The position numbers and the translations under genes are program-made. Positions 50,349-63,100 of a stretch of DNA of 64,000 nt are shown one piece after another. The stretch is from Chrysomallon squamiferum. Taxonomy: Eukaryota; Mollusca; Gastropoda; Neomphalida; Peltospiridae. Every line of letters starts with the position of its first letter. Positions within the stretch are counted from its first letter, which is position 1. The stretch is taken from contig CM022666.1 of the NCBI GenBank assembly GCA_012295275.1, forward strand, positions 9,171,423 to 9,235,422, given 5' to 3'. The notes below the pieces were generated by a model, which was not told where the DNA came from, searched no databases, and saw nothing but the letters and a program-made list of their open reading frames with translations.

Positions 50349-53300
50349 GTAACAACAAAGCAGCAGCAGCAGCAGCAACAGCAGCAACAACAACAACAAT
50401 AATGTTATTAATTTAGGGCAGCCTTAAATAGCTAAACACTTTTCGAAATTTTTCAACGATTTGATCTTTGGACGCTAGTATGCACACACACACACACACA
50501 CACACGCATATTCATATTTATTTAAAATTATTGTTATTTTTATTTCATTTTATTATTATTATTATTATTTCATTTCTGTGATCATCTTTGTAGCGGGGAA
50601 CATTAGCTGGTTCGTTTTAAATTAAGGAAATGAATAAGAAAAACATATATTTTTTGTTTTGTGTTTATAAACTTGCTGATAACTTTAACAGCAGACTATG
50701 GCATTACGCGCGTTCTGTTATACCCCTCAATTTAAACAAGCGAAAAATTTAACAAGCCAGTGCCAGACGAACCAGTACCGTGGTGATTAAAATTTAATAA
50801 ACTGTCTAGAACAGTAAATGTGAGCTGTTGTAATTTACATAGCATCTTTTATATTTGCACTAAGAACAAATCCTGGCAAAATTGGGCAAAAATATGTCTT
50901 TATTTAAATTTACGACGACCACCAGTCTATATAAATTCCTATTACGTAATAAGATAGCATAGCTAATGGCCGCTAGGGGTGCTCGCTATCAATATTTTTA
51001 TTTATTATTATTATTTTTTTTCTTCAGAAATAGAGAATTCCCGACCTCAAAATGTCCCGCTTATTTACTCTTTTGTTTAAAAGCAGAGTGAAATCAAATA
51101 TTAGTTTATTCTGTTAGGGGAATTTCTTATAAAGTCGTAACGGAAGATCTGAAAATAAATTGAAACAGAGAAACTGGTAAAAATGACAACTGAATGTTAG
51201 GAAAAAATCGAAAAAATGAAACTGGTCGTTTACGCTGAATATATATATTTTAACTGGCACATTTAGAGCTATTTTCTTTCATATTCTCCCATGTGTTTGA
51301 CAAATAACCTCCGTATTTATTGTTTAATAACCATCAGAAATATTACCAATTCAGGAGCGACAACTCTTACTGAGGAAAAAAGTCTCACGTTCATATATCA
51401 ATTGAAACAGGCCGAAAACATAATACTTAATTCAGTAAATCTTCCTCTGTTAATGTCTTTATAAAGAGACTTTACTGAATAGGCAGTGCAAATATGATAA
51501 AGATATCTCTTGAAATAAGGTTTTTATGACATAAAGTTGACTTTCTAAAAAAATTTTTAAAATACTTACATTAGCATGGACCAACAGGAATGATAACACG
51601 TAACGACACAAATTACGTCTCAAGAAATTTCACCGATTTAATGGGTACAAACAACCCCTAAATGTTCTTTTCTACTGATTCTGACAGGGGGAACACTGAC
51701 AACTATTAAAATTAATCTTATTCCAAATTATAATTTCAGTTTATTATGCACGCGTTTACACAAAAATAATCCAGTTTGAAAAGTTTGATTAAGTTGAAAA
51801 ATTAGTTAGAAAAAGCGCAAGACATCATAGTTTGGTAATATAAACAACCATCCTTACCTTTATCATTGTAAATCATAAAAGGTTCTGAAAAACGGACGTA
51901 AAATAATTTAATTTGGAATTTTAAAATGTCCGTGAGCTAACGGAAATTTCCGATCGAAATCCAATATGGCAGCGTCGAACGCCGATTAGTGTTTACAAAC
52001 TTTTAAATACGTATGCCTTAATAATGCAATCAATTCTACATTTATTATTAAAAGTAATTTGGGGAAATATGTCATTTAATCAATGCCTCTCTACATAGAT
52101 GTCTGTTATTGAGTAGAAATTTCTGCAAAAGTCGAAACCTTTTGTTTTTTGTTTTTTTTTGGTAACGTTGACTTCATACCATATCGTACACGTTTCGTAC
52201 TATATATATATATATATATTTTTTTTTTTCAGATATTATTTAGAAGTCGCCAGCCAAAAAAAAAAAAAAAAAATATATATAAATAAAGTAAAAATAAAAT
52301 AAATAATTTTCACAGACACTGGCGCGTGAATATGAAGATAACTATTCTGATTAGGGACCATAATGTGGACACGTTACTCTGCTAAAACTCCATAGCATAC
52401 AGTTCTGAGTACGAAGTCATAAAACGATACTTGAAACTATTATAATTTTTATATATATATATATATATTTATTTATTTCCATTTTCAATGCAATAGAGGT
52501 ATGTGCATGTAAAAACCAAATTGATCACGTGTTATTTGAATGATTGCCTTGATACATTCATTATAAAGCTTGAATCAGTTTTACAACAGAAAATATTTTG
52601 AAAAAATTAAAGTTCCGTCAACCGGCCTTATAAAAATGTTTTATTAAAAAATAAAATGTACTTTTTTTCATTAAAACAGAAAGCATTCAACTTGTAAAAC
52701 ATGTACTATTATCTATGCAAACAATCAGTTTCCTATTTTTATTTTTAAAAAATCAATGGCCCATGTTACATTCGCTGTGTGAATTTTTGACAACTTTGAA
52801 TGGTTTTAGATATTTTCAAACTTTATTTTGTGTTTTTCATCTGGGACTGAATGTCTTTCCATTATATAATTACTTCTTTATCTGACAATAATAATAATTT
52901 TCAAAATGCGTTAGAGAATTATAATAACTTAGTTTATTTACTTTGCAGGTTTTTATTAGTACATACGTCGTGATTTTTCATCGTCCAAACGCTCGATACG
53001 TCATGCCTGTTGTCACAAAACGCTACGTTGAGCTTAGTTGTCATCTTGACCTGGTTGGCTGGCTCTCGTTCCTCGTTTACAACATCATGCTCATTGTCTC
53101 CTGTTCGTTCTTCGCCTTCAAGACTCGGAAGCTTCCGGACAACTTCAACGAGTCTCGATTTATCACTATGTGTGTGTACACGACTCTCATTATATGGATG
53201 GCCTTCATCCCTGCCTATTTCACTGCTGGGCGAGAATTTCTTAAACCAGTCCTGTTGTCCGTTGCTTTGCTTCTTAACGATACAGTGGCGATATTGTTCC

Positions 53301-53500
53301 TTTACTTACCAAAAATGTACGCTACTTGGTACGTAACACAGAACTCTATCAGAGGACATAATCCAGGATCGACACACTTTTCCTTCAACTCGGCAGTAGC
53401 AGCAGCGTCAGCAGACACTCGATGCATTTCGCTGGAAGAAACTACTGAACAGCAGTCAAAGAAACTATTTGTAATATCCACGACAGTTAAAAAGGAATGA
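46381..53500 (+). CDS. Metabotropic glutamate receptor-like class C GPCR, 3 coding exons with one apparent frameshift
   Basis: Exons 46381-46869, 48681-50274 and 52949-53500. An N-terminal signal peptide (LLLFQTV core) is followed by the Venus-flytrap domain (GDINLGVV, LPNITLG, VVGVIGS, RVVPSDE, GWNYISVVYS, GSDGWGS). A nine-cysteine domain follows (CSRPC, SCCWSC, CASC). Then come seven membrane segments with SSRELSYLMLAGIFLGY and FAFKTRKLPDNFNESRF, then FLYLPKMYATW and a short serine-rich tail. Exon 2 is 1594 nt, one base too long. The frame breaks near 49066-49070 (the TTT of GACAGTTTATATGG), just before the conserved WIGSDGWG. Removing one base leaves 1593 nt and about 877 aa, the usual family length. 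This could be a sequencing error, a segregating allele or a recent pseudogene; all other motifs are intact, which favours error or a recent change. The start is supported by an upstream in-frame TGA. The ligand is unknown. Confidence 0.9.
47365..48049. mobile_element. Tc1/mariner-type MITE, 685 bp
   Basis: The ends are CAGTGGTATCTTGAC (left) and GTCAAGGTTCCACAA (right), inverted with four mismatches in 15, flanked by TA on both sides. The interior repeats AGCTCGTAACTC near the left and CTCGGATTTTGGCTCGCAACTC near the right, a second inverted pair. No intact transposase. It lies in intron 1 of the GPCR gene. The dinucleotide TA target supports Tc1/mariner; family membership is from memory of similar repeats. 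Confidence 0.72.
48567..48660. repeat. (CA)n followed by (AAT)n/(ATG)n
   Basis: CACACA to about 48606, then AATAATAAT and ATGATG up to about 48656, just before the acceptor of GPCR exon 2. Confidence 0.9.
50275..52948. other. GPCR intron 2, no gene seen
   Basis: Starts with an (AAT)n tract (50302-50347) and AGC/AAC triplets to about 50400, then a CA run at about 50480-50505. The rest is AT-rich with (TA)n tracts near 52200, 52275 and 52450. No open reading frame with splice signals was found. A 12-bp inverted pair ATTCAGTAAA...TTTACTGAAT lies at about 51430-51480. Confidence 0.55.
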
Positions 53501-53509
53501 AACACAAAT

Positions 53510-53515
53510 AATAAA
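53510..53515 (+). promoter_or_regulatory. Candidate poly-A signal AATAAA of the GPCR gene
   Basis: AATAAA occurs 10 bases past the stop codon. It is repeated in the downstream duplicated copy (about 53910), so it may not be the working one. Confidence 0.3.
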
Positions 53516-53559
53516 TAAATATAATAATGCAGGTTACTCGGGAATTTAACGTCTTTTAT

Positions 53560-53945
53560 TATGTATTAATTTTGTCCACTACCTTGCTTCTTAACGATAC
53601 AGTGGCCATTAAGCAATTGAATCGGGAATTTAACGTCTTTTATTTATTTATTAATGTTGTCCGTTTCTTTGCTTCTTAACGATAAAGTGGCCATAACTGT
53701 TCTTTTACTTACCGAAAATGTAAGCTACTTGCTACGCAACAGAACTCTTTAAGGGGACATAATCCAGGAAAGACACTTTTCCTTCAATTCGCCTTAAGAA
53801 GTAACATCAGCAGACACTCGATACGTTTCGCTGGAAGAAACTCCAGACCAGCAGTCAAAGAAACTATTTCTAATATCCACGACAGTTAAAAAGGAATTAA
53901 ACACAAATAATAAATAAATAAAATAATGCAGGTGACTCGGGAATT
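53560..53945 (+). pseudogene. Tandem partial duplicates of the GPCR last-exon end
   Basis: A full copy at about 53656-53935 repeats the end of exon 3: TTGCTTCTTAACGATA, AGTGGCCATA, TTACTTACC, CAGACACTCGATA, CGCTGGAAGAAACT, CAGCAGTCAAAGAAACTATT and CACGACAGTTAAAAAGGAA. It has small deletions and stop codons. A shorter fragment with CTTGCTTCTTAACGATACAG lies at about 53571-53615. Both share the following ACACAAATAATAAATAAAT and TGACTCGGGAATTTAA flank. These are dead copies downstream of the real stop. Confidence 0.9.
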
Positions 53946-55626
53946 TAAGGTCTTTTTATTTATTAATTTTCTTTCTTGCTTTCTTTATTATTATTATTAT
54001 TTGCTAAAACAGTGAGGGCACCCATACAACACAGTGATATTCCAGCATCAGTACTAGTAGTTGCAGGTGGAAGAGGAGTAATTGTTATATATATCTGTAT
54101 CGTATATAAATTTTGGTTAGTTTTTTAAAATGTGACCTGTATTCTACAAAGGTTAGAAAGCTGAGGTGTATTCAGTAATTGACTTGAGAAGGGTAAAGCT
54201 GATATTTTAAAACAATAACCAATCATTTCTTTTATCCTGCAATCATCAATAAATAAATAAATATATAAATAAATAAATAAATGTTGTTCTCAAGAATATT
54301 AGATAATAACTGGCATTTAAAAATATCTGGTTGCCATCACTATTCTACAGTTGTGATGTCATAGCATAGAGAAAGAACAATTCTCTATATTTTTTCTCAT
54401 GTTATCAGAAAATGACAGAATTCACAAATATCAAGTTAGTATTGCTTTATATTTTGTTTACTTTATTTGTATTGCTATTTTTCTGATGTGCATATCTCGA
54501 TAAACCTTATATATTACATGTATTCAGATGATAAAAATTAAACTCTCAGATGGACATTTCTACATAGAAGTATATTTAGTTACATTATCAGATGTACTAC
54601 TTCACTGAACTAAATAGTTAAATATCTTAATACAGAACTTTGCAATGAGTAAACTAACACAAGGCCAGACTGGCAGAGAAGTTTTATTGTTGTTTTATGT
54701 CAAGTAACATATTAAATAAAATATTTGTTTTTAAATGTTGAAAAACATTTAGATGCTTTCAAAAGAGGGTAACTTACTGTTGTAAATACATTTATATACA
54801 TTACCTGTTTCACTGATTTTTAAAAATGAATATGAATTAGCTTTGGCCTCAAAAAAAAATAAATAAATAAATAAATAAATAAAAAAATAAAAAATAAATA
54901 AAATAAGTAACAGCATCCTCCTCACAGACTCCATTAACTCTGTTGAGCCTTCCTGTATTTGAGGTTTTCTGATAAATGATGTTTGTTTTCACTTTCAGAT
55001 ATGTTTTCAAGTGTTTTCTATAGTAATACCTTGCCAGATTTTATCAAAATTATCAATATTCAACAATTATTATATAGACTGTCATTTTGTACTTTTCTGT
55101 TAGACAAAAATTTTATTAAACACAGATGATAAAGTTTATAAAAAAACAAAAATACTACGAGTATTTCATTTCTTGTTATTTATTGACATAATGGCAACAT
55201 AAGATACAACAGAAAAATGATTATGAAACCAAACCAAGGATTATGTTAACAGAGAACCGTCAGAGGTTAGCAAACTTAGTGTAACAATCTCACACTTGTT
55301 ACATAATTTACACATGTATGTAACATCTCACCTATGTTACATCATTTATATGTGTATGTAACAAATTAACACCTATTGTTTTATACAATTTATACCTGTA
55401 TGTAATAAACTCACATCTAAGTTATGTGTGTCTGGATGTACCTGAGGTATCTATCTATAGCTGTAACATATTTGTGTATTCAGTATCTGGTGTATACTAC
55501 AGCAGTAGATAACTGGGCAATACATGCAACAACAAATTTTTGTGTTATATAATAATTTTCATTTATTACAGTAACCATTTTTTTGTGCTTTACATGCAAC
55601 AGTTCTCAAAATTTGTACTGACTGGA

Positions 55627-55662
<36 letters not shown>

Positions 55663-57193
55663 AAAAAAAAAAAAATCTATAAAATGCTTATTGCCTTCTA
55701 CTTCATATTATATCATCAACTCAGTTCTTGTCAGTACTGTTATTTTCACAATAATAACAATAATAAAATTATTATTTTCAACTATTACTTTATATAGGTA
55801 TTAAGTAAAATAGAAACATGGAAAAAACAGACACAGCAGAATAGCCAGTTTTGGATGATGCATATAAAAATAAAATTATTATATGACTACAGTACAGATA
55901 AATTAAATATTTACACATCAATTTTTGTATTATCACTATCATCATCATTATTTTTTTTATTAGGGTTGTTTTTTATCATCATTATATATTACACTCCAGT
56001 AAAGCAGGGAAAAATATAAAAGTGAATTTTGTTTTTCAAAGTTTAAATTTTTGTCTCATTATTGGTAAATGATACATCACAATGAGTTAAGCATGAGGCA
56101 GATGGATGTGATACAACTCTTGACAGAACTTTTATTTAAACATTTTATAAGCATGATAAATAGTTAATTATGTTTTCTCTTTGAACATATAAAGTATCAC
56201 AATAACACATTTAGTACACTCTATACAAACTGTCACACTATTCAAATAAATGCATTCTCTGCTGACTTTCTATGCTAAATTCAACTCTTTCAACATGGGG
56301 AAAAAAATTATATATATATATATATAAAATTACATTTATTAAAAACAAAAAAATTACATAAATAAGCATGCATGTTTTCTTAAGATTATCTTTGTGGGTT
56401 TATTTATGTCTGAAGATGACAGTAACATCACATGACTGCTGTGGTACTCACTTGATATCTATTTTCTAGTTATTTTTTATGCATTTACATTTATCCTGAA
56501 CATACATACTGTTCTAAAAATAACTGCTCCATAAAGGTTACAGCAAACACTAATGAATTTTCTGCTGATTTAATCAGATATAAATAAACCCACAGAAAGA
56601 GAGACAGACAGACAGTGATGAGAGAGATAGGACTGAGAACACTTGTTGACAGAGACAAAGATAATGAACACAAAGCAGAAACGTATTAGTGTGTGTGTGC
56701 AAGTCTCTGTGTTAGTTTTATAAACACATATCTAACACAACAATAAAATAGTCCAAAACAGCAGAACTTTGTGATGTCTTTTTTTCCTTATTTTAAAATA
56801 TTTTTTAAATAAACAGGATGGAAAATAAAAATGAAAATAATAAGTTGTTCCTCTGATCCAGTGGCAGATGTAAAAATCCAGCCTATTAAAACACACACCA
56901 CAAGAAACCAATCACCATCCTTGTTTTATAAATAATATTACTCAAAGCTAAACACAGTTGGCACATAAATCCTTCCTCCCAAGTTGACCAGTATGAAATG
57001 ATGTTACATAACTGTTTCCTCACATCTGCCTTCATATTAAAACACTGAAATCATATTCACAGATGTTTTTGTTGTTGTTTTTTTTTTTTTTTTTAACAAA
57101 TTAGAAAGAAAAAAAATCCTCTCATTTCCTTTTATACCCTAGTACAATCAATCTAGTGATCATGTGTTTAGGAATGTCACACAGAGTTATCTG
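53946..57193. other. Region between convergent GPCR and TRIP12 genes
   Basis: About 3.2 kb with no supported gene; it must contain the TRIP12 3' UTR on the minus strand. Contents seen: an AAT-type run near 54240-54285, AAAT repeats near 54850-54905, a degenerate ~50-bp repeat at 55275-55430 (TGTAACA...CTCACACTTGTTACAT...TTTACACATGTA), a T30/A12 snapback at 55630-55675 and a (TA)n near 56310. Confidence 0.55.
55630..55675. repeat. Poly-T then poly-A snapback
   Basis: Thirty or more T followed after three bases by 12 A. Length is likely imprecise in any assembly. Confidence 0.9.
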
Positions 57194-60100
57194 CTAAGAC
57201 AGATGGAATGAGAGTTGTCCCTCTTTAGCAGCCATTCTCAGTTTATCTCTCATCACCTGTATAGAGGAGTAGTCAGGCAGTTTCAGGTAGTTGACACATG
57301 TCATCACTGACGGCAGGAAGTCATCAGGATTATCACTGGCATCAAATGTTTTCCTTACAATTGTCAGAGGAGGATTCAAACTTCGGAAACCTGAAATCAC
57401 AAAACCAAAACCATTGCTAACAATTAGGCCTACAGATAACCAGATTTTCTTAAATGACTTTTATCTGATCGTATTAAAAAAAAAAAAAAAAAAAAAAAGA
57501 AAGAACAAATCACTAAAACAGCAAAAATTACAGATATTGTAAATCTTAATTATTATTTTTTTAGAACTAAAATGTCATGACTGGCTGTATCTAAGCTAAA
57601 ACATAATTTATTTTAATGTAATATACATGTCAGTAACATATATTAGGAGAATTATATATACACAAACTAGGAGTTACTCATCTCCTGTTGGCAGTCTGAT
57701 AATGGCATATGATCTGTTACCCATGCAGCTAGGAGAGTATGTAAATATATATATATTAGGAGAGCTGTTTATGAGAATTTACCAATACATACTAGGAAAG
57801 TTGTTTTAATGAGAATTTTGTACACACACTAGGCGAGCCATATATGACAATTTACTAGAAGAACTGTTTATGACAATTTATCTACAAATACAAGAAGAGC
57901 TGTTTATAAGAATTTACCTAAACCAAGTAGGAGAGCTAGGTGTTATGAGTTACCCACAAATACTGGGATAGTTAGGTATAACAAAAACTACCTACATACA
58001 CAATAGGAGAGCCTGGCATTAAGAAAATTTTCTATACATACTAAGAAAGCCATGTTTTAGGAAATGTACCTGCATATACTAGGACAACCATATTTTATGA
58101 AATATACCAACATATACTAGCAGAGCCATATTTTATGAAAATAGCAACATATGCTAGGAGAGCCTTATTTTATGAAATGTACCTACATATCCTAAGAGAG
58201 CCATATTTAATGAAATGTACCTACATATACTAGCAAAGCCATATTTAATTAAATTTACCTACATATACTAGCAAAGCCATATTTAATGAAATGTACCTAC
58301 ATATACTAGCATGGCCATATTTTATGAAATATACCAACATATACTAACAGAGCCATATTTTATGAAATGAAGCTAACCATACTAGGAGAGCTATATTTAG
58401 TGAAATGTACTAACATATAATAGGAGAACCATATTTTATATAATGTACCTACATATACTAGGAGAGCCATATTTTATGAAATGTACATACCCATTCTAGG
58501 AGAGCCATATTTTATGAAATTAACAAACATATACTAGAAGAACCGTATTTTATGAGTTACCTACACATTTTAGGACAACCATGTATTAACAATTATGTAC
58601 ACATATCAGGAGAGATACTCACCTCCTACTGGCAGTCTGGGTGAGCCAGTGACAAACTGAAGAAAGTCTCTTTGCTCCGAGGAGTTGAATGAACTGAGAA
58701 TCTCAAACAGAAACTTGACAGCACGACTGTCGTGGTTGTAGCCATGATCAGGTCGACAACATTCCAACATCGTTTTCATATCCCAGCATGCATTCTGAGT
58801 GCCGCAGAACAGCTGTTCCAACTAGCAACAGAAAAAAAAAAAATTCAAATTCAAATTCAAATCACAAAAGGTTAAATACAGAAAGAATTCCAAATGCCAT
58901 AAATAACTTCTTTTTTGCCTTTTTTTACCAACACAATTACTCTTCAACACAAATTAAACGATATAAATGATTTTAGAGACACATTAAAAACTAATTATTA
59001 TTTTGTTGAATTACCTCCTCTGCACAGAAACACTGAAGAGTGGAGAGAGGAAACACCGATTCAAATCCTTCACGAAAAGCTTCAAACTGGCGAGACACAC
59101 CCTCAACTATTGTCCAGTGCATCACCAACTACAGACAGAAAACATGACTAACATTTAACATTTCAACATGAAAAACTGTTTTCTCTTATAATTCATATTA
59201 ATATGCTTTTAACTGAGACCATAAACTTTACAGCCTATTCATTCCTAAAAATAATATATTAATATTACTAGATATTTTCTGAAGATATTTATTATCAAAC
59301 ATTACCTGTAGATATTTGTCTATGTTATCTAACATTACCTGTAGATGTTTGTCTGTTATCTAACAATACCTTTAGATATATGTCTGTTACTAACAATACC
59401 TTTAGATATTTGTCTGTGTTATGTACATTACCTGTAGGTCTGTTATCTAACATTAATTGTAGATATTTGTCAGTGTTATGTACACTACCTGCAGATATTA
59501 GTCGATGTCATCTAACATTACCTGTAAGTATTCATCAATGTTATCCAGTGTACAGCGGATATCTTTTCCTCCCTTCTTCAACTCAACATTTGGATAGCCA
59601 GGCAGGACAAAGTAGAGATCCAAGTCTTCGATACTGCAACCATCGATAGACAAACTGTTCAGAGCCAGCTTTCTACTTTCCTCAGTCTGAAAGTTAAAAT
59701 ATCTTCTAAATCAGGTTAAATCACAGATATACAGAATACAGAAACAACATTATCTAAGACCAGATGTATGGAATACAGAGGTAATAATCCAGTGTTAAAT
59801 GTTCATACTGCATATAAGACACACTAAGGCTAGGTTATACCTTGATTTGAGACAAGCTGTAGTATAGCATACAGAGGAAACATAAAACAATTATAAATTG
59901 TGCTTAAAATATTATTGACATTTTATCTCTACAAAAGCAAAATATACATTTGTGTAAAACTGCACAACAGGCACTGAAACCATTTTTAAATTATAAAATG
60001 AATTACTGTCAGGTTTGCAAAACAGCTACTTTTACCAAGTATAAGAAAACTTTGAAAATAATGCATAAACATAAATATGAATTTTCTTAAACATACAAAG

Positions 60101-63100
60101 AAAAAAAATGTATAAAACATTTTTTATTTTTTAAAACTGATGAGTAACAGCTAAACAAGCTACTTTTACAAGCTACTTTTACTAAGTATGAACACAGTAA
60201 CTTACATGGGACTTGTCAGACAAGATGTGCTTTTTCTGGTGGACAATGTCCTCCAGCTGTCTGAATGACTTCGCCAACACCGGGTCAATGTGCTGCAGAT
60301 CTGCTGATGTTAAACTGTGCTCTTGAGCTAACAACCATTTGTAAAACACATGACTCAGGGGCAGATCAACCTGTAATTTTACATTTATAAATAAAACTAA
60401 AAACAAAATGAAATATTCACTTATTTGAATATAACAATAAAACAAATATGCCAATTTAGTTGTTTAAATATACAAATAAAAAATATGGTTTAATTATTTA
60501 AACGGAAAATTAACCATTATTTTTTAAAAATAATAATCAATATTTTTGGGCATAAAAGAATGCAGTTTTGTCTAAAATTAGTCTGTATTATTTGGCAAAT
60601 ATAAAATAAATTCAAATAATTTACAGTCAACAGCATACAGACTTTATAGTACAGGTACACTTGACTAATTTAATAATTAAATTAATAAACATTCTATAGT
60701 CCCAAATTATTATTTAAAAAAAAAAAAAACCCAACAGAAGTGATTAAAAACAAATTTTTAAAAAAATCATAGAAAATCATACTGACGATAATAAATTATT
60801 TAATTAATGCTGTTTATAAAAGGTAGAATAATACACCATAGATTTGCAAAATATAAATATTGTATATATTAAAAATAAATAAATTTATAAATAAATAAAT
60901 AAAATATTATAAAATAAATTTACCATTCTGGAATCCATGAGAGCTTTGGCAAGAAATTTTCCAAGAAATTTGAACTTTGACTTGACTCTGTTGAGAACAG
61001 CAGCCTTGGTGTTGCGTGCCAGTGGAGCAGGGAACAGGCCACACGAAGAATACATGTACTTTATCTTCAATTCAGGGTCTGTTCAATAACAAACACTCGT
61101 GTTTACTGTTGTATTTGTAAATACAAGTCAATATACCTATTCTCCGTTATTAAAAAAAACTATCATTATGAGTTTACCATGGTTTTCAGTACCTCAATTT
61201 TATTACAAGATGAAAATTGTTGTTTGCTCTGAGTTAAATAAATTGAGTATATATGTAGATATATTCTATATAGACACTTATTATATTTATCTATTTAACT
61301 CATTTTTACTGACAACAGTAGAAGAAATGAACAACAAAGGAATCTGCCCTGTATATGATGATATCATAATTACAGAAACATTACAGCTCCCAGATAGCTT
61401 GTAGTTTTAAAAATTTGGGGTTCTTCTTCATTATTAATAAAAATTGGATGGAAAAAAAAAAAATATTAATAATACACACACCGACATATCCACACACTAT
61501 TTCTTGGTATAACTTTTGGTAAACTCATAAGTTATACTTTGATAATAAGGATTTCTTACCAGAAGGACTTGGTGCTTCTATGATATCACCTCTCCAGAGG
61601 TCAAGGTCAGCCCTCTGCATCTCAGAGGAAACAAGAGCATAGAATTCTAGAGTTGGACCTAATCCTGTACCCACCTGCAATAACATTTAAATTAAATACA
61701 AATATTATTTTCTCAACTAAGTATTGTGTCTGACTTAACCTGCAGTAAAATAATTTTTTTTTTTTTTTTAAAATCATTTATTTATTAAAAATAAATTTAA
61801 GTAATTCTTTAATATTTAAAATCACATTTTATGTTAACAGTTATTAGATATCAGTTTTATTTGTTCTTTACTTCATTATAAATCTTGGTATTTGGAGAAG
61901 TAACCAGGTACTGAAATGTCAAGCTGCTCTATTTTTTCACTCAGCAGCATGGAATGTTTTATGTGTACATTCTCATAAACAGCAAACATGTATTTAACAT
62001 TACAGCTTTTTAATAAAAGTAAGTTCTAGTAAATGAACAATTACTAAACAAAGGAGAATATAAACTCAAAGATAAATAAATGGACTGCAGAAAATAACAA
62101 ATCAAAACAATTGTATTTTTAATCTTAATTAGTTACATACCTCATTTTCATAATGAATTTCTAGCAAAGCCTTTGAGTTGCCCAATTCTTCCATCAGTTT
62201 CTCTGACTGTTTTAACAGATCCACTCGACTTACTTGTTTCTGTAATTGAAAAAAGTCAATGAACTTCAACACTGTTTTCCCATCAAGTAATACAAATAAA
62301 TAATAACAAGAATTCTGATTTGATATCTATACAAATAAGTAATTCTAAAACAGGAACTCAAATAACATTCTGAGAAAGATGGTATGTTTCTGAAACAATA
62401 AAAATACTTTAAATGATTTAAAACTGAAGCACCAAGGTTGTCACAAGATACTGAAAGCACTTAACTTGCAAAACAGCTAACCCATATGTTTATATTATGT
62501 TGTATCAGTAATTAACTGATAACAGTTAGACCACATATGTATATTATATGATACAACAGTAATTATCAACAATATATTTCTAAAGAGTATGAATGACAAC
62601 ATTTACATAAAGTTTGGGAGTACTTTACAGTTACTCTTTTTAGTATAAATACATATATTTGAAGTTTTTGAGTGTGTGTGAGTGACTGACAACATGAGCT
62701 ATACATCTCTGCTGCTAATTTTCTCACAGTTAATTTTGCACATTTCTTCTTCTTCAGCACATAACTGTGAAGATTTGAGAAGATGTGCTGTATCAGCAGT
62801 TCTTTTTTTCATATTTTTCATTGACAAATTATGTATTTTTTGTCTTACTTAACACTGTTTATGTAGACTATATTATATCTGCACTGGCATGTTTGTGTCT
62901 ATATACAAAAAATTTAAATAAATTACTTACACGTCTGCGATCAAGGCGTGGAGCAACCCTGTCACTTTCATTCTGGACGCTGTCAGCAGATACATCCTGC
63001 TGCAGTCGCATCATCGCTCGGTCACGGTCAAATGATGTGGCAAAGAACAGAAGATGTCTCGTATCAAAAGGAAACAAAAATGGACTGAAAATGAGGAAAA

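Noticed and set aside
51966-51990. ATGGCAGCGTCGAACGCCGAT in GPCR intron 2, resembling the ATG16L1 start (ATGGCGTCGAACACCGAT)
   Set aside because: A stop follows within eight codons, no other ATG16L1 sequence is near, and the match is short enough to be chance.
53010-53336. 108-aa ORF in another frame of the last GPCR exon
   Set aside because: The overlapping frame encodes the conserved transmembrane segments; this one is a shadow.
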